A stretch of DNA of 64,000 nt, from the NCBI GenBank assembly GCA_021815305.1, contig JAKAHC010000001.1, positions 620,001 through 684,000 of the forward strand, read 5' to 3'. The notes beneath the pieces were generated by a model. That model was not told the DNA's origin. It was given only the letters and a program-made list of their open reading frames with translations, and did not search any database. The translations under genes and the position numbers were made by a program. This document shows, in pieces, positions 8,844 to 16,427 of the stretch (positions within the stretch are counted from its first letter, which is position 1; every line of letters starts with the position of its first letter). Source of the stretch: Deltaproteobacteria bacterium. Its GTDB lineage: Bacteria > Desulfobacterota > Deferrimicrobia > Deferrimicrobiales > Deferrimicrobiaceae.

Positions 8844-8849
8844 TACCAT
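8844..8849 (+). promoter_or_regulatory. -10-like TACCAT six bases before prmA ATG
   Basis: TACCAT then GGTCGT then ATG puts the predicted transcription start on the A of the start codon. No Shine-Dalgarno precedes this ATG. One of six genes in the window with the same spacing. Confidence 0.4.
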
Positions 8850-8855
8850 GGTCGT

Positions 8856-9779
8856 ATGACCCGCTGGAAATCATTCTCCGTGGAGACGCGCCGCGAGACG
8901 GTCGACGCGATCGCCCATTTTCTCTCCGCCCACGGCTCCATCGGGACCGCGTACGACGAGCAGTTGCTCGGGCCTTCCGGCGATCCGGCGGATCCGATCC
9001 CGCCGCCGCCGCGGGTCACGCGCCTCACCGCCTACTTCCCCTGGGATACCGATCTCTGGATGCTCAAGCAGGCGTTCCTTGATTTCCTCCCTGTGCTTTC
9101 GGACTCCTTCGGTCCCGGCCCGGAGGCGTTTCTCGACGCCGCCGAGATCACCGACTCCGGTTGGGCCGAGAAGTGGAAGGAGCATTTCCACGCGCGGAAA
9201 ATCGGCCGGCGGATCGTGATCAAGCCGTCGTGGGAGGAGGTCACCGCCGGAAAAGACGACGTGGTGCTGACGATCGATCCGGGGCAGGCGTTCGGGACGG
9301 GAACGCACGAGACGACGCGGATGTGCCTGTGCCTCATCGAGGATCTCTACGGACGCGATGTTTCCCCCCGGACCGTCCTCGACGTGGGGACGGGCACGGG
9401 GATCCTGGGGATCGCGGCTGCGAGGCTTGGGGCCGAGCGCATCCTTGCGATCGACACCGACCCGGTCGCGGTGGAGGTCGCCGAGGGGAACGCGGCGGCA
9501 AACGGAGTCGCCCACGGCTTCCGCGCGGAATGCACGCCGCTACCCTCCATTCCGGGGGAGTTCGACCTGGTGTGCGGCAACCTCATCGCGGAGATCCTGA
9601 TCGACCTCGCCATCGACCTCGCCGCCCGGTGCGCCCGGGGCGGTCACCTGATCCTCTCCGGCATCCTGTGCGAGAAGGCGGGGTGGGTCGTCGAAGAGTT
9701 CGCCAAGTACGGCACGACCCTCGCCGACAAGTCGGTCGACGGACAATGGTGCGCCCTCCTGCTGCGGCGGGAAGCGTAG
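8856..9779 (+). CDS. prmA: ribosomal protein L11 methyltransferase PrmA
   Basis: A 307-residue SAM-dependent methyltransferase that trimethylates ribosomal protein L11. The family signature is clear: GQAFGTGTHETTRMCL, then motif I VLDVGTGTGILGIAA, then the NPPY-equivalent CGNLIAEIL. The N-terminal substrate-recognition domain (WKSFSVETRRETVDAIAHFL) is present and the length is normal. The start is the ATG at 8856, preceded by a -10-like hexamer at leaderless spacing. It heads an operon with rsmE (22-base gap) and the RDD gene. Confidence 0.95.
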   Translation: MTRWKSFSVETRRETVDAIAHFLSAHGSIGTAYDEQLLGPSGDPADPIPPPPRVTRLTAYFPWDTDLWMLKQAFLDFLPVLSDSFGPGPEAFLDAAEITDSGWAEKWKEHFHARKIGRRIVIKPSWEEVTAGKDDVVLTIDPGQAFGTGTHETTRMCLCLIEDLYGRDVSPRTVLDVGTGTGILGIAAARLGAERILAIDTDPVAVEVAEGNAAANGVAHGFRAECTPLPSIPGEFDLVCGNLIAEILIDLAIDLAARCARGGHLILSGILCEKAGWVVEEFAKYGTTLADKSVDGQWCALLLRREA

Positions 9780-9801
9780 CCGCCGTTCGCGCCCGCCTCG
9801 C

Positions 9802-10548
9802 ATGCCCACCTTCTTCCTCGATCGGAAGAAACTCTCCGGCGACACCGCCGTCCTTGACGGCACGGAGGCCGGGCACATGCTGCGGTCGCTGCGCCTCTCC
9901 GTGGGCGACAGCTTCCATGCCTTCGACGAGGAGGGGCGCAGGTACCGGATGCGCATCCTCGAGGCCACCTCCCGCTCCCTCCGGGCCGAGATCCTGGAGA
10001 CGTTCCCCCCGGAACCGCCGCCCCTCGTCGCCGTCACGCTGCTGGTGGGGTTGCCGAAGGCGGACAAGATGGATTTCATCCTCGAGAAAGCCACGGAACT
10101 CGGGGTTTCACGGGTGATCCCGTTCCGTTCGTCCCGGACGATCCCCCGCGTCGACCCGGCGGATGCGCGCAAGCGGCTCCTGCGATGGGAACGCGTGGCG
10201 CTCGCCGCGGCGAAGCAGTGCGGATCCGGCCGGGTCCCCGACGTCGCCGGGATCGTCCCGTACCCCGAGGCGCTGCGGCGGGCGGCGGAACACGAAGGGA
10301 AGGTGGTGTTCTACGAAGGCGAGGGGACCTTTTCCCTGAAGCGGGTCCTCGCGGGCATGCCCGCGGTCCGGACCGTCGCGCTGGTGGTGGGACCGGAGGG
10401 AGGGTTCTCGCCCGGCGAGGTGGGAGAAGCCGTCGCCGCGGGTTGCCTCTGCGCGGGGCTCGGCAGCAGGATCCTGCGGGTGGAAACGGCGGCTCTCGCG
10501 GTCCTCGCGATGGTGATGTACCATTTCGAAAGAGGAACGAATCCGTAA
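9802..10548 (+). CDS. rsmE: 16S rRNA m3U1498 methyltransferase RsmE
   Basis: A 248-residue SPOUT-class methyltransferase that methylates U1498 of 16S rRNA in the small subunit. The N-terminal PUA-like domain (MPTFFLDRKKLSGDTAVLDG) is followed by the knotted SAM-binding region with KADKMDFILEKATELGV, the GPEGGFSPGEV loop and the C-terminal LGSRILRVETAA motif. All are typical of RsmE and full length. The prmA-rsmE pairing is common in bacteria and supports both assignments. Confidence 0.95.
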   Translation: MPTFFLDRKKLSGDTAVLDGTEAGHMLRSLRLSVGDSFHAFDEEGRRYRMRILEATSRSLRAEILETFPPEPPPLVAVTLLVGLPKADKMDFILEKATELGVSRVIPFRSSRTIPRVDPADARKRLLRWERVALAAAKQCGSGRVPDVAGIVPYPEALRRAAEHEGKVVFYEGEGTFSLKRVLAGMPAVRTVALVVGPEGGFSPGEVGEAVAAGCLCAGLGSRILRVETAALAVLAMVMYHFERGTNP

Positions 10549-10559
10549 AGGAAACGCAC

Positions 10560-11111
10560 ATGGAGCCGCCGACGGAACTCCCTCCCTACGCCGGGTTCTG
10601 GTCCCGCGCCGCCGCGCGGGTCATCGACCTGGTGATCATCATCGCCACTTTCAACGTGATCTACCTGGTGGACCGTTTCGGGACCGGGGCGGGCTTGTGG
10701 ACCGGCATCGGGGAAGGCGACGCCGTGGTGGGGTTCTCCCCCGCCAACGTGATGCGCGGCATGTTCTTCCTCTTCTTCCCGGTCTTCTATTACGTTTACC
10801 TCCACGGCGCGTACGGGCAAACCTTCGGCAAGATGGCGCTAAGGATCAAGGTGGTGAACGACGACGGGACCCCCCTCGACTATCGGAAGGCGTTCCTTCG
10901 TTGGCTGGGATATTTCCTCTGCGACCTTACGTTCGACATCGGCTACCTCTGGGCCGCCTTCGACGGACGGAAACAGGGGCTGCACGACAAGGTGTGCAGG
11001 ACCGTCGTCGTGCGGACCGACGTGCCGTCCCCCGCACCGCGGCAGATGGCAAAGGACGCGCTTCCCGGCCGCCCGGAACCCCCGCCGCCAGGAACCCCCG
11101 CCGCCACTTGA
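10560..11111 (+). CDS. RDD family membrane protein
   Basis: A 183-residue integral membrane protein of the RDD family. The Arg-Asp pair that names the family is present as AARVIDLVIIIATFN near residue 21, and GQTFGKMALRIKVVNDDG and DGRKQGLHDKVCRTVVV are the usual later motifs. Three to four transmembrane segments are predicted by eye, with a Pro-rich C-terminal tail. RDD proteins have been linked to ion transport, but most are uncharacterised. It starts 11 bases after rsmE, with AAAGGAAAC as a possible ribosome-binding site. Its stop codon is part of the -35 element of the downstream tRNA promoter. Confidence 0.85.
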   Translation: MEPPTELPPYAGFWSRAAARVIDLVIIIATFNVIYLVDRFGTGAGLWTGIGEGDAVVGFSPANVMRGMFFLFFPVFYYVYLHGAYGQTFGKMALRIKVVNDDGTPLDYRKAFLRWLGYFLCDLTFDIGYLWAAFDGRKQGLHDKVCRTVVVRTDVPSPAPRQMAKDALPGRPEPPPPGTPAAT

Positions 11112-11137
11112 CACTCCGGAGAACCCGCCGATATAAT
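11108..11137 (+). promoter_or_regulatory. sigma-70 promoter of tRNA-Phe
   Basis: Perfect TTGACA (11108-11113) and TATAAT (11132-11137) separated by 18 bases, with predicted start near 11144, 11 bases before the mature tRNA. The TTGACA shares the TGA stop of the RDD gene. Confidence 0.9.
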
Positions 11138-11154
11138 CCACAGTTCCTTCGGGT

Positions 11155-11230
11155 GGCCCTTTAGCTCAGATGGTAGAGCAGAGGACTGAAAATCCTCGTG
11201 TCCCCAGTTCAATTCTGGGAGGGGCCACCA
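11155..11230 (+). tRNA. tRNA-Phe (GAA)
   Basis: A complete 76-nt cloverleaf with encoded CCA. The acceptor stem is GGCCCTT/AGGGGCC with one G-U pair, the D arm is GCTCAGATGGTAGAGC, the anticodon stem is GAGGA/TCCTC with loop CTGAAAA giving anticodon GAA, and the T arm is CCCAG-TTCAATT-CTGGG. It has its own promoter and terminator. Confidence 0.97.
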
Positions 11231-11243
11231 TGAAACCTCCAAA

Positions 11244-11276
11244 GGGGTCGGGCGGCATCGCCCGACCCCTTTTTTT
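11244..11276 (+). terminator. rho-independent terminator after tRNA-Phe
   Basis: Perfect 11-bp stem ggggtcgggcg / cgcccgacccc with a four-base loop (gcat), followed by a run of seven T. Confidence 0.95.
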
Positions 11277-11499
11277 CTCATCAGGAGCGGGGAAAAAACC
11301 TCGAACGGCGCCCTGTTTCCGCATTTCGTGACGAAGGTGGCGACCCATCCGGGAATCCTCTCATCAAAAAGTAACGTCCGTGAGAGGCATGATGGAACAC
11401 CCGGGGGGGTCTGTCCCCCCGCAACCCGTTGCGGAACACGGATCGGGACGGAGGGGTTTTCCGACCGGTTGCGCGCAGAGAAAAGGGAGGTAAACGGAG

Positions 11500-12006
11500 A
11501 TGAGGGCTGCGAAGAAAATGGTCAAGGCGGTGGAACCGATACCGGAAGGATACCACTCCTTCACGCCGTACCTGACGGTGCGGGGAGCGGATCGCGCCAT
11601 CGATTTCTACAAACGGGGCCTGGGCGCCGTGGAACTCGGAAGGATGACGGGACCGGACGGGAAGAGCATCCTGCACTCGGTGCTCGAGATCGGAGACTCC
11701 CGGTTCTTTATCAGCGACGAGATCCCCGGGATGGGATGTCGTTCGCCCGAAACGCTCGGAGGCACTTGCGGAGGATTGTATCTCTATGTTCATGACGTGG
11801 ATGAGGTCTTCCGGAAGGCGATCGCCGCGGGAGCGGCGGAGAAGCAGCCGGTGACGGACATGTTCTGGGGCGACCGCACCGGGACGATCAAGGACCCCTT
11901 CGGGTACGAATGGGTGCTCGCGACGCACACTGAAGACGTTTCCCCCACCGAGATGAAGCGCAGGCAAGAGGAGTTCTGCAAGGGGATGGGAGGCGGAAAA
12001 ACCTGA
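11500..12006 (+). CDS. VOC (glyoxalase/bleomycin resistance-like) family protein
   Basis: A 168-residue vicinal-oxygen-chelate fold protein of the PhnB-like type. The characteristic opening (YHSFTPYLTVRGADRAIDFYKRGLGAVE) and closing (DRTGTIKDPFGYEWVLATH) match this family. The two beta-alpha-beta-beta-beta halves are both present, so a monomer could form the metal site. Substrate is unknown. GGAGGTAAACGGAG gives a good ribosome-binding site before the ATG. The 220 bases upstream, after the tRNA terminator, show no other feature. Confidence 0.85.
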   Translation: MRAAKKMVKAVEPIPEGYHSFTPYLTVRGADRAIDFYKRGLGAVELGRMTGPDGKSILHSVLEIGDSRFFISDEIPGMGCRSPETLGGTCGGLYLYVHDVDEVFRKAIAAGAAEKQPVTDMFWGDRTGTIKDPFGYEWVLATHTEDVSPTEMKRRQEEFCKGMGGGKT

Positions 12007-12460
12007 TCTGCTGCGGGCCGTACGGATTGCGCCCGGAGGCGTCGGGGGAATTCCAGGAGGGTGTGAAACCCCCCGACGCTTCCGGACTTAGGCCCGCGTC
12101 GAAGGCAGGGGGAGGAGGGTATTCGCCTGCCTTACCCACGCGGGGGTGAAACAAAAAGCGGTTTTGAAATCCGGGATAACAAAAACGTCACTATAACCCC
12201 GATTTCCCTGCCATAACCGCAATCGCCATCGTTTTAAGCAATTAACGTGCCTGAATTTGCAATCATGACCCTCCCCCTGCGCAGAGGTGAATTCCGTAAG
12301 CACGCCTGGAAGATATTTCAGATCTGCAATGGCCCCTCCCGGATGTGTCAGACAACTGGTGGATTTCCATGGTTTTCCCAAGGGAGCCCCATGGCCCTTT
12401 TTTTGCTCATGATCTTGTCCGAGGGTAGCGGAGCGAACCCGGAGGAAAAAGAGGCAGGGA
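12007..12460. other. 454-bp gap with nested inverted repeat
   Basis: No supported gene. Positions 12034-12048 and 12070-12084 form an inverted repeat (cggaggcgtcggggg, 14 of 15 pairs). A second pair, gcgggcc/ggcccgc (12013-12019 and 12091-12097), lies outside it, giving a long imperfect hairpin just after the VOC gene. It lacks a T run. The segment 12150-12260 is AT-richer than its surroundings and may hold the promoter of the next gene, but no clear hexamer pair is visible. Confidence 0.5.
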
Positions 12461-12991
12461 ATGAAAACGCAGACCGGCGGACGGTTGCCGCAAATCGGGA
12501 CTCTCTTCGTTGCTTTCGCCTTCGCGTGCCTTGCGGCCGTATCCGTTTTCGCCGGAGAGATCGAAAGGGAGATCCCCGTGCTTCACGACGGGGCCGGCAG
12601 CCGCCTTACGGTGGACATCTCGAGGGAAGGAACCCGCCAAACCGCTACCCCCTGCCTCCTCCTGACGGAGGGATCCATGGCGCGGGCCTCGAAGCGGGTG
12701 CATGAGAACGCAGGGACGACCGCATCCGGCGAACCCTCGACTTCCGCGCAGGACAGGATCGGATCAATCCGGGAAACGGTCCGGGATCGCATCGACCAGG
12801 CGAGGCTCTCTCACCCGGACATCGAAGTGCCGAAGGAGATCACCGCGCGCAGCGTCAGGAAACTGTTCCGGTCGGTCCGGGCTTCCCTGAAGGAGAGGCA
12901 GGCCGTGGCGAAGGCTCCGCCGGCCGCGCCGGCCCACGCTCCCGAAGAACGGATCGGCATGGCATGGAACGTCGCAAAGGATATGTACTGA
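12461..12991 (+). CDS. secreted protein of unknown function
   Basis: A 176-residue protein with a clear Sec signal peptide (KTQTGGRLPQIG then LFVAFAFACLAAVSVFAGE, cleavage probably after FAG). The mature part is hydrophilic and contains a predicted helical stretch (RIGSIRETVRDRIDQARL) and a Pro/Ala-rich linker near the C-terminus. No domain is recognised. GGAGG and AGGGA lie upstream of the ATG. It is followed by the convergent def gene with only a 34-base gap. Confidence 0.65.
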   Translation: MKTQTGGRLPQIGTLFVAFAFACLAAVSVFAGEIEREIPVLHDGAGSRLTVDISREGTRQTATPCLLLTEGSMARASKRVHENAGTTASGEPSTSAQDRIGSIRETVRDRIDQARLSHPDIEVPKEITARSVRKLFRSVRASLKERQAVAKAPPAAPAHAPEERIGMAWNVAKDMY

Positions 12992-13025
12992 GAAACCTTT
13001 CGCGGGACGGCGGCCCGGAAAGGCG

Positions 13026-13535
13026 TCAACGGTACGTTTTCCTCCGGAACAGGTCCTTCTTGACGGACATGACCCGGTCGAGGAAAAGGATCCCGTCGAG
13101 GTGGTCCGCCTCGTGCTGGATCGCCACCGCCTCGAAACCCGTCGACTCGATGATCCTGCGGTTCCCGTCCCGGTCGAGCGCGTCGACCAGCACCCACTGC
13201 GCCCTCTGGACGTTGGCGGTGTAGTCCGGGATGCTCATGCATCCCTCCCGAACGACCTGCTTTCCCCCCATCGCCAGGATCTCGGGGTTGACCAGCACCA
13301 GCAACCCGTGGTTCTCCTCCTGCGATCCCCTGCGGTGCGCAGAGACATCCACGACGATGATGCGGGAAAGGACTCCGACCTGCGGCGCCGCAATGCCCAC
13401 CCCGCCCGGCGAGTCGCGCATCGTCTCCAGAAGGTCGTCTATGAACGCCGACACCTCAGCCGTCACTCCCTCGACGGGCGCGGCCCTCTCCTTCAGAACG
13501 GGGTCGGGAAACACGCGGATGGGCAGAACGGCCAT
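13026..13535 (-). CDS. def: peptide deformylase
   Basis: A 169-residue Fe/Zn hydrolase that removes the N-formyl group from nascent proteins. All three motifs are present: GVGIAAPQVG, EGCMSIPDY (usual EGCLS with Met for Leu) and the metal-binding QHEADHLDG. Length is normal for a type 1/2 bacterial enzyme. It lies 12 bases downstream of the ACT-domain gene on the same strand and has no clear Shine-Dalgarno, so it may depend on translation of its neighbour. Confidence 0.95.
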   Translation of the reverse strand: MAVLPIRVFPDPVLKERAAPVEGVTAEVSAFIDDLLETMRDSPGGVGIAAPQVGVLSRIIVVDVSAHRRGSQEENHGLLVLVNPEILAMGGKQVVREGCMSIPDYTANVQRAQWVLVDALDRDGNRRIIESTGFEAVAIQHEADHLDGILFLDRVMSVKKDLFRRKTYR

Positions 13536-13547
13536 GGAGGATACCGG

Positions 13548-14093
13548 TTACAGCTCCAGCGAATCGATCGGGCGCACGGAGATGGAGACGGCAAGCTCCT
13601 TCCGGATCCGGTCGAACTCTCGCTCCAGATCCTTCATGTCCACGTCCTCGGGGACATCCGCCTCGAGGACCATGACGTAGACCGGGCGCTCCCTGGAGCC
13701 CACCACCTGGGTGTTCAGGTCCGTCACGTTCACCCGGTACTTCGCCAGCTCGCGCGCGACCGAGTAGACGATCCCCGGGCGATCCGCGCCGTACACGGAG
13801 ATGATGTGCGGACGGCCCGCGAACCCCTTGTCACGGGACACTTCCTCGTCGTTCAGCGCGTGCACGGAGATCGTGAGCCCCATGCTCTCTCGCACCGCGT
13901 CGAAGAAGGGATCGATCTCCGCGGCAAAGGAATATTTCGCGTGAGCGATCACAAGGATCATCGCGAACTGCCCCGTGAGGATCGTGCAGGTGGAGTCCTC
14001 GATGTTGCAGCCGAGCTCGAAAAGCACCCGGCTCACCTCGGCGACGATCCCCGGCCGGTCCTTTCCCACCACGCTCAAGGAAAAGTGTCCCAT
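13548..14093 (-). CDS. double ACT-domain regulator (GcvR-like)
   Basis: A 181-residue cytoplasmic protein made of two ACT domains (residues about 3-85 and 92-175), each opening with a DRPGIV motif (VVGKDRPGIVAEVSRVL and VYGADRPGIVYSVAREL). This is the architecture of GcvR and related amino-acid-sensing regulators. The ATG at 14093 is preferred because GGGGGAG precedes it by nine bases. An upstream ATG at 14126 would add 11 residues that do not fit the family. No gcv genes are in view, so the ligand is unknown. Confidence 0.85.
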   Translation of the reverse strand: MGHFSLSVVGKDRPGIVAEVSRVLFELGCNIEDSTCTILTGQFAMILVIAHAKYSFAAEIDPFFDAVRESMGLTISVHALNDEEVSRDKGFAGRPHIISVYGADRPGIVYSVARELAKYRVNVTDLNTQVVGSRERPVYVMVLEADVPEDVDMKDLEREFDRIRKELAVSISVRPIDSLEL

Positions 14094-14229
14094 CCGTTTC
14101 GCTCCCCCTTCCCGCGAAGGATGCAAATTCTCCGCATCATACCACGGCCCCTCCGCGATTCCGGACAGGACGAGGGGGGAAATGTCCGCGGGGCGGGGCC
14201 GCCGATGCGTGGCGGCCCCGCGGGCGGGT

Positions 14230-15537
14230 TCACTTCCCGTAACGCTCCTCGTAGAACTTCTTCATCCGCTCCCTCTCTCCCTTGTCGATCCCCTTTCGCC
14301 ACTTGTGCTGGTCCTGCGCGAGGATGAAGGCGGTGGAGCCCGGCAGGAGCTCCTCGGCCTGCGGCAGCAGCTCGTTGTAGAACCGGTCCGCGACCTCGAA
14401 GAAACCGTGCCACTGCGTGTAGTCCGGCGCCATCATGGCCGCCCCGTGCCGTGCCCGCCGACCCTCGTGGTGCCAGAGGAGGAAGTAGGTCCACTCGATC
14501 CTGCTCGTGAAGGCGTTCGGCGTGACCTTCCCCGCGTCGGCGAGCTTCTTCATGAGATCGCCCGCCGGCCTGGCGAACTTCTCGTTGTAGAGGTCCACGG
14601 TGATGTCGTACTGGGTGAAGAAAGCATCGGCGTACTTCCGGTTGTGGCAGTTGACGCACACCTGCTTCATCGTGTCGCGTTTCTTTTCCCAGTTCTCCTG
14701 CTTCTTGGAAACGGCGGGGCGCAGCGTCCACGAGATCCTCTCGCCGGGATCGTGGGTCACCGGCAGGTCCGCCGTGGCGCTCAGGTGGCACGTCGAGCAG
14801 GTCGGCGCCGCCGAATAATCCTTCCCGAGCACCCAGCTGCGGGAATCGAGGTTCATCCGGTCGCGGTTCGTGTAGAAGGCGATCCCGTGCTTGGACTCGT
14901 CGTAGATCTCCTTCTGCGGGTGGTCCGGCCCCAGATGGCATTTCCCGCACGACTCCGGGGACCGGGCGACCTTCGCGCTGAACAGGTGGCGGGAGTGGCA
15001 CGCGGAACAGGCGCCCTTGGACCCGTCCGGGTTGATCCGGCCGATGCCCGTGTTGGGCCATGTGGTGGGGTCGATCTTCCCGTTCGCCAGCACTTTCACC
15101 GTCCCTCCGTGGCACTGCTGGCAACCGGAGATGGCGGCCGGCGGTCCTTCGACGACCTCTCCCAGGAAGTTGTCGAGGCTTCCCAGGATCTTCCCCGCGT
15201 TGGCATGATGGCTCGCCTGGAACTGCCTCGATTCCTTCTCGTGGCATTTCGCGCAATCGTTCGGCGTGACGATCGTGGCGACCCGTTTCCCGTAATGAAC
15301 GAACCCGTCCGCGTCCCCGGGGTCCGCCTCGTGGCAGTCGAAGCACCCCACCCCCTCCTTCGCGTGGGTGCTGTGCCGCCACTCCTCGATGCCGGTCGCC
15401 GCCACCTTCTCCTTGACGTGGCACGACACGCACCCGCGGCTCGACTCGGGAACCGCCACCTCCGCTTCCGCGGACACCGCGGCGAGACACATCACCACGG
15501 CAGACGCCAACAGCCACAGCCCGTTTCTCTTTCCCAT
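14230..15537 (-). CDS. octaheme c-type cytochrome, hydroxylamine oxidoreductase-like
   Basis: A 435-residue periplasmic cytochrome with a signal peptide (WLLASAVVMCLAAVSAEAE) and exactly eight CXXCH heme sites (CVSCH, CFDCH, CAKCH, CQQCH, CSACH, CGKCH, CSTCH, CVNCH). The segment YDESKHGIAFY and the late TQWHGFFEVADRFYNELL match HAO-family octahemes. In ammonia oxidisers HAO oxidises hydroxylamine, whereas the anaerobe-type relatives are thought to reduce nitrite. The P460 cross-linking tyrosine cannot be assigned with confidence. CAGGAGGAG precedes the ATG. An Fnr-type palindrome lies about 90 bases upstream, next to a Crp/Fnr gene. No haoB or NapC-like quinol partner is adjacent. Confidence 0.85.
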   Translation of the reverse strand: MGKRNGLWLLASAVVMCLAAVSAEAEVAVPESSRGCVSCHVKEKVAATGIEEWRHSTHAKEGVGCFDCHEADPGDADGFVHYGKRVATIVTPNDCAKCHEKESRQFQASHHANAGKILGSLDNFLGEVVEGPPAAISGCQQCHGGTVKVLANGKIDPTTWPNTGIGRINPDGSKGACSACHSRHLFSAKVARSPESCGKCHLGPDHPQKEIYDESKHGIAFYTNRDRMNLDSRSWVLGKDYSAAPTCSTCHLSATADLPVTHDPGERISWTLRPAVSKKQENWEKKRDTMKQVCVNCHNRKYADAFFTQYDITVDLYNEKFARPAGDLMKKLADAGKVTPNAFTSRIEWTYFLLWHHEGRRARHGAAMMAPDYTQWHGFFEVADRFYNELLPQAEELLPGSTAFILAQDQHKWRKGIDKGERERMKKFYEERYGK

Positions 15538-15624
15538 GGCGCTCCTCCTGTGTGGTTGAGGTTGCCGGACCCGGGACGTCCCCGGGCGCAGAATCTTTCC
15601 TACATCGGCCGGAAGGAAAACGGG

Positions 15625-15638
15625 TTGACGCAGGTCAA
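15625..15638. promoter_or_regulatory. Fnr-type box TTGAC-N4-GTCAA upstream of octaheme cytochrome
   Basis: A perfect 5+5 palindrome, ttgac-gcag-gtcaa, in the gap between the Crp/Fnr gene and the cytochrome. The 16 bases caggtcaaggaacggg are repeated exactly at the second box near 27582. The pattern fits Crp/Fnr-family (FNR, DNR, HcpR-like) recognition. Confidence 0.7.
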
Positions 15639-15657
15639 GGAACGGGGGATTCCCACC

Positions 15658-16347
15658 TCAGCGGGGAAGAAGCGCGAAGAGCCGGCCGGCCGACACGATG
15701 CGGATCCGCTTTCCCCGCACGTCGATCAGACCCTCGTCCTGGAGCTTTTTCAGCGTCCGGGAGAACGTTTCCGGCACGGTCCCCAGGCGGGATGCGAGCA
15801 CGTTCTTGCTCACGGGCAGTTCCAGCAGCGCCCCGTCCCTGGGAGCGATCCCGCGGCTCTTGAGCTCCTCGGACAGGTAGAGGATAAGCCGCGCCTCCAC
15901 GTCGCGCAGGGAAAGGTTCTCCACGAGATCGGTCATCCGCTTGAGCCACCGGGAAAGGGAGGCCAGCATCCGGACCGCGAGCTTCGGGCGCCTCTCGATC
16001 AGTTCCAGGAAGGGGCGCTTCGGCAGGTAGAGCATTTCGGCGTCGGCCAGCGTCTCGGCGTGGGCAGGGTAGTTCCCTCCCTCGAAGATCACCGCCTCGG
16101 CGAAGGTCTGCCCGGGCTCGATGACGTGGAGGACCTGCTCCTTCCCCTCCTCGGAGAGCTTGAAGATCTTCACCTTGCCGGAGGCGACGACGAAGAAGCC
16201 GTCGGCGCGGTCTCCTTCCCGGAAGACCGTCTCCCGCTTCCCGAACCGGCGCGAAACCGCGAGGGCGGCGACGCGGCGCAGATCCTCGTCGGGAAGGGTC
16301 GCGAACAGGGGGGCATTGCGGAGGACGTCCACGGCCTGGAGGGTCAT
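15658..16347 (-). CDS. Crp/Fnr family transcriptional regulator
   Basis: A 229-residue regulator with an N-terminal cyclic-nucleotide-fold sensor domain (about 8-120), a dimer helix, and a C-terminal winged helix with recognition segment PVSKNVLASRLGTVPETFSRTLKKL. It has none of the N-terminal cysteines of oxygen-sensing FNR, so it resembles the DNR/HcpR-type nitrosative or redox sensors. No cysteine is seen in the sensor domain. It lies immediately upstream of the octaheme cytochrome, with the Fnr-type box in between. Its ATG is preceded at six bases by CAGAAT, a leaderless-type arrangement. Confidence 0.88.
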   Translation of the reverse strand: MTLQAVDVLRNAPLFATLPDEDLRRVAALAVSRRFGKRETVFREGDRADGFFVVASGKVKIFKLSEEGKEQVLHVIEPGQTFAEAVIFEGGNYPAHAETLADAEMLYLPKRPFLELIERRPKLAVRMLASLSRWLKRMTDLVENLSLRDVEARLILYLSEELKSRGIAPRDGALLELPVSKNVLASRLGTVPETFSRTLKKLQDEGLIDVRGKRIRIVSAGRLFALLPR

Positions 16348-16353
16348 GCTACT

Positions 16354-16359
16354 ATTCTG
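16354..16359 (-). promoter_or_regulatory. -10-like CAGAAT six bases before the Crp/Fnr ATG
   Basis: CAGAAT then AGTAGC then ATG, with no Shine-Dalgarno. The weakest of the six same-spacing examples because the first base is C. Confidence 0.3.
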
Positions 16360-16427
16360 ATGGATCGGCGGGCCGCGTCAAGGCGGGAATTCCGCACGGA
16401 ATTTCCGGGGCCCGCGGGGGTGATGCC

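Noticed and set aside
12088-12381. A 97-codon minus-strand frame in the 454-bp gap
   Set aside because: It crosses part of the inverted repeat, has no ribosome-binding site and lacks the third-position GC bias of neighbouring genes.
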